The position numbers and the translations under genes were made by a program. A stretch of DNA of 61,679 nucleotides, from contig JAYFQW010000059.1 in NCBI GenBank assembly GCA_034926675.1, forward strand, positions 1-61,679. Direction: 5' to 3'. Position 1 is the stretch's first letter. The number at the start of each line of letters is the position of its first letter. Positions 35,066 to 43,185 of this stretch are shown in pieces. Below the pieces are notes generated by a model that worked only from the letters and a program-made list of their open reading frames with translations, made no database searches and was not told the DNA's origin. The DNA is from Clostridia bacterium (GTDB lineage: Bacteria > Bacillota > DTU025).

Positions 35066-35801
35066 GGGCCCCATCTGTGGGCACTCTCTCCAACACATGA
35101 ACCCACTGCCGGTCGAACTCGTCTCCCCCGTCCATGTTGGCACTAACGAACAGCGACGGCTTGATTCCCAGTGCACATAGACGCTCAACTATCTCTGCTT
35201 CCAGCATGTTGATAATGGCGGCCCCAACCACTGTGGACGTGGGACAAACCTGAGTGGACGACCCATTCACAGAGAGCACGGCGTCACCCGGCACACCGCA
35301 GTTGTCTATGACGATGTCAGCCACCTCGAAAAGGCGCTTGCCGCTGGAATGACGCGATGGCACACTCTTCGAGTGGGCGAGCGAGGTAAGAGCGATAACC
35401 GGGATCTTCTCTGCTTTTGCCGCCAGAGCCATCTCCACCGGAACAGAATTCCGCCCAGAGTTGGATATGATCATCAAGACATCGCCGGGGCAAATCCCAG
35501 AGTGATCCAGTATGATCTGCGCATATCCCTCCAGGCGCTCCATGGCTGTGGACTTGAAAGGACCGTCGTGAAGCATGAGAGCCGGTTCGAGTATCGCGTT
35601 CACCTGCACCAGCCCGCCTGCCCGGTAGAACGCCTCTTCCGCGATAATGTGAGAGTGGCCTGTGCCGAATAGATGGAGCCTGCCGCCGTTCTTGATCGTC
35701 TCGGCCACCACGCTCGCGGCTTCCTCTATCGCCTGGAGCTGGGTTTCCCCGACCTTGCTCAAGATCTGCTTGACACTGTCCAGGTAGTTCAGAGCTAACA
35801 T
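35022..35801 (-). CDS. SIS-domain protein, UPF0309-like
   Basis: A 259-residue protein with a single SIS fold: GGRLHLFGTGHSHIIAEEAFYRAGG, then VLMIISNSGRNSVPVEMALAAK, then VGAAIINMLEAEIVERL. This pattern matches the UPF0309 family, whose members occur in sugar operons and bind phosphosugars. ATG 35801 overlaps the stop of the ceramidase-like gene; an in-frame GTG lies at 35813. It may be a second isomerase or etherase-like enzyme beside the AgaS-like SIS protein. MurNAc-6-P etherase (MurQ) also has a SIS fold, but MurQ-specific motifs were not recognised. Confidence 0.83.
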   Translation of the reverse strand: MLALNYLDSVKQILSKVGETQLQAIEEAASVVAETIKNGGRLHLFGTGHSHIIAEEAFYRAGGLVQVNAILEPALMLHDGPFKSTAMERLEGYAQIILDHSGICPGDVLMIISNSGRNSVPVEMALAAKAEKIPVIALTSLAHSKSVPSRHSSGKRLFEVADIVIDNCGVPGDAVLSVNGSSTQVCPTSTVVGAAIINMLEAEIVERLCALGIKPSLFVSANMDGGDEFDRQWVHVLERVPTDGAHVRPQEGESVGAEN

Positions 35802-37186
35802 GGATCTATGCACATCCCCTTGCTCGAAAGTGTTGCTGCAACCCTGACGACTTCCGCAGTCGCCTCCGGCGCAAGATCCGACATGACCTGCTCATAGGCA
35901 TCCGGCGCCGCCCGTTCGGGCACAAGGTATCCGAAATGACCGTTGGAGTATCCGACCACCCATACGCACTCCCGAGAGCATCCACAGGAGCCCCACGGTC
36001 GGGCGCGCGCCATCGCCTCTTCCATTGCCTTCCCAGTGTCATATGGAAGCTCACCAGGTATGAGGGCCATCACCAGATCGCCCAGCCGAGCCATGCATAT
36101 CTCGGCTCGGATTGCCCCTCGAGCGGCAGCAGCGGTGATTGCCGCATCGCTCTTGGCCTCGGCCTCCGCTCGGTTCTTGGATCTGGTTAGAACGATCCTC
36201 CAAGCTGCAGCCCGGTCTTGAGCTGCTTTGACAGCCATGTGGTCGGCGCCGGACCTCACGAGTCGCTCGGCCTCCGACTCAGCCTGGCCAATGGACTCGA
36301 GCGCCCGCTCCCAACTCACGGAGGGTTTCCGGGGAAGCTGCACATGGTTGCACATGAGGCTGACTTTCGCACTGCTCGACGGCAGTGCAATCGCTGCAAG
36401 CTCAGACGCCCTGGACGCGACCTGCCTGCCCAGCCTTGCAGCCTCGTCGAAGGTCTGGGAGCGTCGCGTGTACCTTGTGCTCACATCCGCAGCGGCGCCA
36501 TTAAGGAACATTCCAAACGGGCGCTCCACTCCGGACGCTCGCATATCGTCCTCACATGAATCCACAATAAACCCCGGCAAATCCCTCGTGAGCATCAGGT
36601 TGTCCGGGCCGAGCACGGTGGGATGGCACGCAAAACTGACGATGCGTGCAACACTGCGTGCGACCCCGGCGTGGCTCTGGGCCCGCGACCGGAATTCCGC
36701 CACATACACGAACTGATCAATCGGTCCGGCTTCGCCCGTAAGCTCGCTTCGCCGGCTGGCGACCCCAGTCACCGTGCCTGAGGCATGGTATAGTTCACAC
36801 AGTTCGAGCGATGACCATGCGTCAAGAGCAGCATCCGCCGCTGCTCCAGTGATAGCGGCCACAATCGACGGATCGTGCCGACCTGAATCAGGGAAGATGC
36901 AGGCAGGCGCGGAATGTGTGTGAGTGCAACAGATCATGATCGAAGATGGATCAGCCTGTGTCGCCTTCGCCACTGCCGAGCGTATCGCACAGGCCAGGCC
37001 GGTGTCGGAGTAGAGAAGGTCGAGAGATACGACGGTGAGCGCGCGGCCCTCGCTCTCCACAGCTGCCACCCTGGCGAACAGGGGATCGTGCATGCCACAG
37101 GATGACTCCGTCCGCGCCAGGTATCCGGCAAGAGGAATCGACGTCGGCAACTGTATTCGACTGCAGCCTGATCCGACGTTGAACAT
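35795..37186 (-). CDS. Neutral-ceramidase-like amidase without signal
   Basis: A 463-residue protein related to the N-terminal zinc domain of neutral/alkaline ceramidases. Visible motifs are THTHSAP (88-94), FACHPTVLGPDN, a conserved GELPYD near the C-terminal third and VVGYSNGHFGYLVPERAAPDAYE, all with counterparts in ceramidases. It lacks a signal peptide and the C-terminal immunoglobulin-like domain, so it is a cytoplasmic short form. ATG 37186 has GGAGG eight bases upstream. Ceramidases hydrolyse an N-acyl amide. Set between an RpiR regulator and amino-sugar genes, this one may deacylate an N-acyl amino sugar (inference). Confidence 0.78.
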   Translation of the reverse strand: MFNVGSGCSRIQLPTSIPLAGYLARTESSCGMHDPLFARVAAVESEGRALTVVSLDLLYSDTGLACAIRSAVAKATQADPSSIMICCTHTHSAPACIFPDSGRHDPSIVAAITGAAADAALDAWSSLELCELYHASGTVTGVASRRSELTGEAGPIDQFVYVAEFRSRAQSHAGVARSVARIVSFACHPTVLGPDNLMLTRDLPGFIVDSCEDDMRASGVERPFGMFLNGAAADVSTRYTRRSQTFDEAARLGRQVASRASELAAIALPSSSAKVSLMCNHVQLPRKPSVSWERALESIGQAESEAERLVRSGADHMAVKAAQDRAAAWRIVLTRSKNRAEAEAKSDAAITAAAARGAIRAEICMARLGDLVMALIPGELPYDTGKAMEEAMARARPWGSCGCSRECVWVVGYSNGHFGYLVPERAAPDAYEQVMSDLAPEATAEVVRVAATLSSKGMCIDPC

Positions 37187-37231
37187 CGAAAGCGCCTCCG
37201 TTGCCTCCCTCGGCAAGTTGCCGTCGGTCGC

Positions 37232-38122
37232 TCAGTATTTCTTGTTCTTCACGGTCTCGCCCGTGCGCTCTATGAACTCTATGGCCCTGTCGTATATGGC
37301 CAGAGAGATCCCCACGAAAAGCGCATCCACCACAGATAGCTGGGCCATCATCGATGGCATCCCGCCAGAGCCGAATGGGGTCTCCTCTGAGGCTGTCCTG
37401 AGAACGATATCTGCGAGCTTCGCCACTGGAGACCGGGCGCGATTGGTAATGCACACGATATGTGCGCCACGGGACCTGGCCAGGGTGAGCACATCCACAA
37501 CATCCTTTGTGGAACCCGAGTGTGAGAATCCGATCGCTACATCGCCTGGCGAGATCAACGCAGTGGAAATGGCCTGCATGTGAGGGTCGGAGTAGAAGTT
37601 CGCGTGAATGCCCACCCGAAGAAGCTTGTAGTATGCATCCTGCGCAGCCAGAGAGGAAGTGCCGACTCCGTACAGGTACACCTGCTTCGCCCTTGAAATC
37701 TTGCTTACTGCTTCCTGCAGGGCGCCGAGGTCCAGAACATCTATCGTATCGCTTATGGCCTGGATGTTTGAGCGAAATGCCTTTCTAACCGCAACAGGCA
37801 GCGAGTCAGATGGCAGGATATCCTCATGGATGTTCCTGTCGGGCGAGACTAGCTCTCTGGCGAGCGCAATCTTCAGTTCCTGATAGCCGCTGTATCCCAG
37901 CGTGTTGCACAACCGAATGATCGTAGCATCGCTTGTGCCCGTCGCACTCGACAGCTCGGTGATGGATTGGTACACGACCTGATTCCCGTTCTCAAGGATG
38001 AATGATGCCACCTTGCGCTGTGCGGGCCGGAGTGCATCATATAGCTTTCTCAGCTTCGATAGGCAACTGGCGGTCGGAATCATCGCTTCCACGTTCGGTG
38101 CATCCGACATGACCCCCGTCAT
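37232..38122 (-). CDS. RpiR/MurR-family regulator
   Basis: A 296-residue transcription factor: an N-terminal HTH_6 domain (LSKLRKLYDALRPAQRKVASFILENG; SITELSSATGTSDATIIRLCNTLGYSGYQELK) and a C-terminal SIS effector domain (VYLYGVGTSSLAAQDAYYKLLRVG; IGFSHSGSTKDVVDVL). ATG 38122 is eight bases after GGGGAG; a longer start at 38209 is possible. It heads the minus-strand locus and probably senses a sugar phosphate, as MurR and NanR-type RpiR proteins do. It is the obvious candidate regulator of the 21680-38122 genes. Confidence 0.9.
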   Translation of the reverse strand: MTGVMSDAPNVEAMIPTASCLSKLRKLYDALRPAQRKVASFILENGNQVVYQSITELSSATGTSDATIIRLCNTLGYSGYQELKIALARELVSPDRNIHEDILPSDSLPVAVRKAFRSNIQAISDTIDVLDLGALQEAVSKISRAKQVYLYGVGTSSLAAQDAYYKLLRVGIHANFYSDPHMQAISTALISPGDVAIGFSHSGSTKDVVDVLTLARSRGAHIVCITNRARSPVAKLADIVLRTASEETPFGSGGMPSMMAQLSVVDALFVGISLAIYDRAIEFIERTGETVKNKKY

Positions 38123-38247
38123 ACGAACCGCTCCCCCCTGCGCTGGACAATACTGTTCTATGGAGTTTATCTCCACATATGCTGTTGCTTTGGTGGAGTA
38201 ATTCGCCATCAGTTGGAGAGTTCCTTCTTACTCATGCAACGATTTGT

Positions 38248-38263
38248 GGAGAAGTTCTACTCC
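38248..38263. promoter_or_regulatory. Candidate RpiR operator palindrome
   Basis: GGAGAAGTTCTACTCC is an imperfect 16-bp inverted repeat (six of eight base pairs) about 130 bp upstream of the RpiR start. A related half-site, GGAGTAATTC, lies at about 38196-38205. Assignment to this regulator rests on location only. Confidence 0.35.
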
Positions 38264-38279
38264 TGCAGATATGAGGAAG

Positions 38280-38318
38280 CCGGTGGCGCAGCGCCCGAAA
38301 GGGGTGCTGCGCCACCGG
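38280..38318 (-). terminator. Strong 13-bp hairpin after C69 gene
   Basis: CCGGTGGCGCAGC and GCTGCGCCACCGG pair perfectly, with inner pairs closing on a GAAA tetraloop. It lies 60 bp after the stop of the last gene of the C69 operon and should end or protect that transcript. No U-tract is present. Confidence 0.65.
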
Positions 38319-38378
38319 CATTCAACCAGCCAGACGGCCAGTCCGCCAGCTGGTCACGGTGCTAGTTCCGACGAAGGC

Positions 38379-39971
38379 CTACTTGCCGGCAGGAGCTACG
38401 AGCTTCTTGAAGCCCACTGCCTTCAGCCAGTTCTCTGGGTAGCCTACTGTCTTCAGGTTCATGTAGCCATCCTGGTACTTCACAGCGAGCTTATCAGCTA
38501 GCTGCCAGTAGGCCGCGACGACCCTATCCGCATTGGCGTTCGAGTAAGAGGTGAGGTACTCGATAGCGAGCTTCGGATCGACCTTGTACAGGTCGGCCGC
38601 TACCTTCTCGATTACCGGCTGCATCTGGTATGCTTCGTTCTCGAACTTGCCAGCTGCCTCCTGAATGTCCTTGATCATGTAACTGTACTTCAGATCAGCG
38701 AAGTTCGAGACGTAGTTGAACGCCCACCAAGCGGCGCCCTTGTCGAGCACATCGCGGCGGCCAATGGCGAACGACTTCGGCACCGAAGTGGCGCCGCAGT
38801 AGAACGGCACGTAAGTGGTGGAATGAGGAGCATCCTCACCGAACCAGATCACTCCGCCGATGGGGTTCGGGAGCCACGCGCGCGACTGGGTGATGATGCT
38901 GTATGAGCAGCGGAACATCGAGATCGCCCGCTCCCACTCGCCCAGAGCGCCGGAGGTAGCGTATCTGTTGGGGTTGCCGAAGGGGCCAGCAGCCATTCCC
39001 TGGGTCAGGTCGAACTCAGTTCCCTCATAGTGATCGCGCTTTATCTTTGCCAGATCAGCGACGGAGACCTTCTTGTCCGGCTTGATGGAGAATGGATAGC
39101 TCTTCGCCCAGGGGTCGAAGTTCTGCGACGGCGCTAGCAGCGAGAGGGCGCGCCACTCGCGGCGGCTGTTGTAGAACGAGTCCTTGGGGCCATAAGCAGC
39201 TGCGAAGTTGAACGGACCCTTCGCAGGATCCCACCAGCCCTGCTCCTTGGCAAACTCGAATACGTTCTTGGAGAACATGTAGTTGTCGGGATCGTTCTCC
39301 TTCAGCTCGAAGATCCTGGAGCGGTTCGCAGACACTGCGATCTCGTCATCGGGAACGCGAACAGCGGCCCATATGGCGCCCTTCTGGAAGGGGCCAGCGC
39401 CGTACACTTCGAAGAACCAGGCCTCGTTCGCGTCGGTAACGGTGAGGCATTCGCCGCCGTCGCCGTATCCGTACTTCTCAGCGGTCTCGCCCATGATCTG
39501 GACCGCTTCACGGGCAGTGCGGGCGCGCTCAAGGCCGACCCTCTCCAGTTCCCAGATAAGGAATGGGCCATTGGGGTTGTACAGCTCCCGGCGGCCGCCG
39601 ACGGTGGTCTCTCCCATCATTACCTGGTTCTCATTGGCGAAGGGGTAAGCGATGTCGTAGTATGCGAAGGTATGAGCAACCTGCGGCATCTCTCCGACCT
39701 TCTCAGCCTGAGGAAGATCAGCGCCCTCGCCTCCGCCATTCATGATCGGCCTCATGGAACCCTCCGGCCAATCCTTGGCCGGCACGAGCTTGATCTGGAA
39801 CTCGTACCTGCCGTCGCAGGTGTGCGTGGTCATGACTGACCCATCGACTGAGGCATTCTTGCCCACCAGAATCGAGGTGCACGCGAATGATGGGACTGTC
39901 CATGCTGCCAGTAGCACTGCGAGCGCCAGGACGAGGGGCGCCATGCCCTTCCTAAACAGCCTCTTCGTCAA
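38379..39971 (-). CDS. Secreted C69 (U34) dipeptidase 1
   Basis: A 530-residue Ntn-hydrolase of peptidase family C69, relatives of Lactobacillus PepD. The signal peptide (LVLALAVLLAAWTVPSFA) ends immediately before C31 of the motif CTSILVGK, the family's N-terminal nucleophile, so signal cleavage at SFA|C would create the active enzyme. Other family segments are DGSVMTTHTCDGRYE, MGETTVGGRREL, SANRSRI, DLTQGMAAGPFGNPNRY and AWWAFNYVSN. The start is TTG 39971. It is last in the operon and a close paralogue of the next gene upstream. It would cut dipeptides outside the cytoplasm. Confidence 0.92.
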   Translation of the reverse strand: MTKRLFRKGMAPLVLALAVLLAAWTVPSFACTSILVGKNASVDGSVMTTHTCDGRYEFQIKLVPAKDWPEGSMRPIMNGGGEGADLPQAEKVGEMPQVAHTFAYYDIAYPFANENQVMMGETTVGGRRELYNPNGPFLIWELERVGLERARTAREAVQIMGETAEKYGYGDGGECLTVTDANEAWFFEVYGAGPFQKGAIWAAVRVPDDEIAVSANRSRIFELKENDPDNYMFSKNVFEFAKEQGWWDPAKGPFNFAAAYGPKDSFYNSRREWRALSLLAPSQNFDPWAKSYPFSIKPDKKVSVADLAKIKRDHYEGTEFDLTQGMAAGPFGNPNRYATSGALGEWERAISMFRCSYSIITQSRAWLPNPIGGVIWFGEDAPHSTTYVPFYCGATSVPKSFAIGRRDVLDKGAAWWAFNYVSNFADLKYSYMIKDIQEAAGKFENEAYQMQPVIEKVAADLYKVDPKLAIEYLTSYSNANADRVVAAYWQLADKLAVKYQDGYMNLKTVGYPENWLKAVGFKKLVAPAGK

Positions 39972-40066
39972 TCGTCTCTCTCCCTTTTCGCCGATTTTGA
40001 TGGTCTATTGCGGTCGAGCGCAGCCTCACGTTTTCGCCTTTGACTATCCCAATTTCCGCTCGACGG

Positions 40067-41719
40067 CTATTTCTTCGGAATGGTGCTCTCGCCAAACCCA
40101 ACGGCCTTGAGCCACCAATCCGGATAGCCCACTGACTGATAATCGCCGGTGTCATCGCCGTACACGTATCCATCAGTGTACCTGCCGGCCAATTGCGAAG
40201 CGAGTTTCCAGTATGCGTCCACCACCCGATTCGCATTCGCATTCGTGTAGTTGGTGATGTAGCTCCTAGCAAGCTCCGGATCCATGGCATAAAGCGCCAG
40301 CGCGGTCTTCTCCACCGCGGGCTGCAGCGCAAAGAACTCCTTCTCGAGAGGATCGCGCACTGCGGCAATGTCCTTGATCATGTAGGAGTACTTGAGGTCA
40401 GCATAGTTGGAGACGAAGTTGAACGCCCACCATGCCGATTCCCTGCTGAACACGTCGTATGAGCCGCCCCTCATGCCAGTGTCGAACGACTTGGGCAGCT
40501 CTGTCGCGCCGCAGTAGATCGGAATGTAGCAGGTGGAGTGAGGAGCATCCCATCCAAACCACGTCAGGCCGCCTATCCAATCCGGCATTCCGCGGCGGGC
40601 GGTTACGACCGTGGAGTAGTTGGTTCGGAACATCGAGATAGCCCGTTCCCATCCGGAGCTTCCAGGAGGGTTGAACTTGCTGGATGTGGGATACCGGTTA
40701 GGCGTTCCGAACGGACCAGCCGCCATTCCCACTGTTAGGTCGAACTCGGTTCCTTCGTAGTGATCGCGCACGATCCTCATGATATCCTGCACGGATACGG
40801 GCTTGTCGGGCTTGATCGAAAACGGGTATCTCTCGGTCCGAGGGTCAAGATTGAGCGACGGCGCCAGAAGCGAGAACACCCTCCACTCTCGCCTGCCGTT
40901 GTACGCAGAGTAGGCCTTGTAACCGTAGGTCTCGTACACTTTGAACTCCTTGCCGGCCTTAGGATCCCAGAACCCTAGCTCTTCGGCAAGGGTGTACACG
41001 TTGGGCGAAGCCATGAAATGATCAGGATCGGACAGGTCGATGGCGCCGATGCGGCTACGGTTCGCCGACACGCCGACCTCGCCATCGGGAATCCTGGCGG
41101 CAACCCACACCGCTCCAGGTTCGCCGCATCCGGGCGCCCACAGCGGGCCGGGGCCCCAGACTTCGAACATCCAGGCTTCGTTAGGGTCGATGACGGTCAG
41201 GCACTCGCCGGAAACGCAGTAGCCGTACTTCTCGGCCATCTCGCCCATGACCTTGATGGCCTCGCGGGCAGTGCCGCCGCGCTCAAGGCCGATTCGCTCA
41301 AGCTCCACAAGGTCAAACCAGGCCTGGCTGTTGTAGAGCACGTTGCGGCCGCCAATCGTGGTCTCGCCCATTCCAACCTGCTTTTCGTTCTGGAATGAGT
41401 ATGAGGAGTTGACGTAGGCGTAAGTATGGGAAACCTGAGGAATCTCGCCAGACACCACAATGGGCTCAGCGATCTGCTCGTACTCGCCGTAATCGGTGTT
41501 CTTGAGCACCTTCCTCGTGGCGCCTGCGGGCCAGTCAGCCGCATGGACAATCCTCATCTGGAATGTATCGCTGCCCGAATCGTCAGTATGAGTGGTCATC
41601 GCCGAGCCATCGGCTGACGCGCCTGGAGTAACTGGGATCGACGTACAGGCAAGTGTCGTCCATGAGCCGACCACCAGGGCGGCTATTGCCACAGCCACGA
41701 TAGATAGCCTCTTTGCCAT
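40067..41719 (-). CDS. Secreted C69 (U34) dipeptidase 2
   Basis: A 550-residue paralogue of the adjacent C69 gene. The signal peptide runs to TTLA, with predicted nucleophile C25 (CTSIPV) directly after. Conserved segments are DGSAMTTHTDDSGSDTF, MGETTIGGRNVL, SANRSRIGAID, DLTVGMAAGPFGTPNRY and WWAFNFVSNYADLKYSYMIKD. ATG 41719 has GGGAG seven bases upstream. It lies 96 bp from the stop of its neighbour in the 38379-45146 operon. The tandem arrangement suggests local duplication with divergence in the substrate-binding insertions. Confidence 0.92.
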   Translation of the reverse strand: MAKRLSIVAVAIAALVVGSWTTLACTSIPVTPGASADGSAMTTHTDDSGSDTFQMRIVHAADWPAGATRKVLKNTDYGEYEQIAEPIVVSGEIPQVSHTYAYVNSSYSFQNEKQVGMGETTIGGRNVLYNSQAWFDLVELERIGLERGGTAREAIKVMGEMAEKYGYCVSGECLTVIDPNEAWMFEVWGPGPLWAPGCGEPGAVWVAARIPDGEVGVSANRSRIGAIDLSDPDHFMASPNVYTLAEELGFWDPKAGKEFKVYETYGYKAYSAYNGRREWRVFSLLAPSLNLDPRTERYPFSIKPDKPVSVQDIMRIVRDHYEGTEFDLTVGMAAGPFGTPNRYPTSSKFNPPGSSGWERAISMFRTNYSTVVTARRGMPDWIGGLTWFGWDAPHSTCYIPIYCGATELPKSFDTGMRGGSYDVFSRESAWWAFNFVSNYADLKYSYMIKDIAAVRDPLEKEFFALQPAVEKTALALYAMDPELARSYITNYTNANANRVVDAYWKLASQLAGRYTDGYVYGDDTGDYQSVGYPDWWLKAVGFGESTIPKK

Positions 41720-41814
41720 TGTGTCACTCCCATTCTGCGCACCGTTCGTGCGCCCCGCGTCGTAGCAGCAGCACCGCGCTGCTGGCAGGCGCCTTCTCAC
41801 ACCCTGTGACCGTT

Positions 41815-42981
41815 CTACTCTGTGGCTACCCTATCTGCAGGCGCGGCAAGTGGATCGAGAAGATACCTGCCAACTCCATTCGCGACCACATCATCACGAA
41901 GCGGAAGATCCGTCATGCTGATTTCCCTCTCTGGATAGAGCATGTTGTAGATCTCCAGAATCATTGCGATGGTTGAGTTGGTGCGGCCAACGCGCTCATC
42001 GATTGGCCAGCCCTTCTCATCTATCTTCTCGTATAGCAGCCCCGCCTCGCCGGCCTTCATGACGAACTCGTCCTTGCCCTCAAGGAGCAGAGCTTCGTCG
42101 GTCTTCCCCCGCACCCTATCTAGGAACGGCTCGGGCACCTCAATTTCGAAAGGCATGGCGTTCGTGAAATCCCCAACTTCTCTATGTGAAAGCCCATGGA
42201 GAGTCTTGGGAGAGTACTCCATACCCATCTTGAAATCGCTTGAGAGTGTCATCGACGCCATGGCAGCCACTTCTGAGGCATTCTGGTGCGCCACTATCGT
42301 GCTGATAACCGAGTATTCGAGCTCCGCCTCGTGGAGGTCAATGAAGACGTCCACATTCTCCTGCTTTATCAGCTCGATGAAGGCGGCGCACGCTTGCTCA
42401 GCGACGCTGCCATTGAGCCTTCCGGGCCATGTGCGGTTGAGGTTCCTGATGTCCATGTACGCCAGGAGCTGTTTGCTTGGATAATGGATGTACACCTCAG
42501 GATCCGGCCATGAGTCGAGAGGATTCGCCCACCTGTCGCCCATTCGGAACTTCCGGGATCCAAACTCAGTGTTGATCGTGTAGTACTGCGGATACGCATC
42601 GCCAGGACGCGTCACCGTGGAGGCACTACGGTTGGCTCTAGTGGCAACGAGCAGTTTGCCTGTTGTTGGCTTTGCATTCTCGATCATGGTGACAGCTGAA
42701 AGCACGCCGGCGGGTTCTTCAGGGTGAGTGCCTCCCAACAGAAGCATGACACCGCCGGGCTCTCCGCTGTCCATAACATAGATATTGCAGTCGTTCACGG
42801 CGCCCTTGAGTGATGGCGCATAGTCGGACAGCTTCTTCACCTCAGTGACTCCAGGGCCTAGCACCACCGGTTCCTCGTAGTGACGGTGCGCGTACAGCTC
42901 CTGGCCTCCTGGAATCACGATCGCGAGCCAGAGGATGACCACGATCAGCTTCGCCGTCATTGAGCTAGTCTTGCTTGGCAT
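41815..42981 (-). CDS. Aspartoacylase/AstE-like zinc hydrolase, exported
   Basis: A 388-residue M14-related deacylase. Zinc ligands are H86 and E89 in GGTHPEEPAG and H217 in DVFIDLHEAE. The substrate motif RNLNRTWPG corresponds to the NR pair of aspartoacylases and carboxypeptidases. The N terminus has a hydrophobic signal or anchor (KLIVVILWLAIVIPGG), so the enzyme acts outside the cytoplasm, unusual for AstE/AspA, which are cytosolic. It would release an acyl group or a C-terminal residue from an N-acyl amino acid or peptide before uptake. It sits between the small membrane gene and the C69 genes. Confidence 0.85.
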   Translation of the reverse strand: MPSKTSSMTAKLIVVILWLAIVIPGGQELYAHRHYEEPVVLGPGVTEVKKLSDYAPSLKGAVNDCNIYVMDSGEPGGVMLLLGGTHPEEPAGVLSAVTMIENAKPTTGKLLVATRANRSASTVTRPGDAYPQYYTINTEFGSRKFRMGDRWANPLDSWPDPEVYIHYPSKQLLAYMDIRNLNRTWPGRLNGSVAEQACAAFIELIKQENVDVFIDLHEAELEYSVISTIVAHQNASEVAAMASMTLSSDFKMGMEYSPKTLHGLSHREVGDFTNAMPFEIEVPEPFLDRVRGKTDEALLLEGKDEFVMKAGEAGLLYEKIDEKGWPIDERVGRTNSTIAMILEIYNMLYPEREISMTDLPLRDDVVANGVGRYLLDPLAAPADRVATE

Positions 42982-43010
42982 CTGCTTATCTCGCCTCCTT
43001 CCTCAGGCTC

Positions 43011-43166
43011 TCATTTGATTCGAAGCACTCGCAGTATGAACGGCGTAAGCACCGCAGCATAGAGGATAGCCTTCTTTGTATCCTTAGCGCGAAGCAGGTT
43101 CACCGCCAGCACGGCTGCGATAACAGCAGTCATCAGATAGTAGAGAACGCTAATTGTCATCTGCAT
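43011..43166 (-). CDS. 51-residue two-helix membrane protein
   Basis: An overlooked small gene between the DctM-like permease and the AstE-like gene. It starts at ATG 43166, about 5 nt after GGGGGTGG, and ends at TGA 43011. The peptide begins MQMTISVLYYLMTAVIAA, has a first helix to about residue 24, a charged turn RAKDTKK, and a second helix AILYAAVLTPFIL ending VLRIK. Spacing is 19 bp from the permease stop and 29 bp to the next start. I know no named family. Its place matches where a small DctQ-type subunit would be in a TRAP operon, although canonical DctQ has four helices. Confidence 0.8.
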   Translation of the reverse strand: MQMTISVLYYLMTAVIAAVLAVNLLRAKDTKKAILYAAVLTPFILRVLRIK

Positions 43167-43185
43167 TACATCCACCCCCGTCCCA

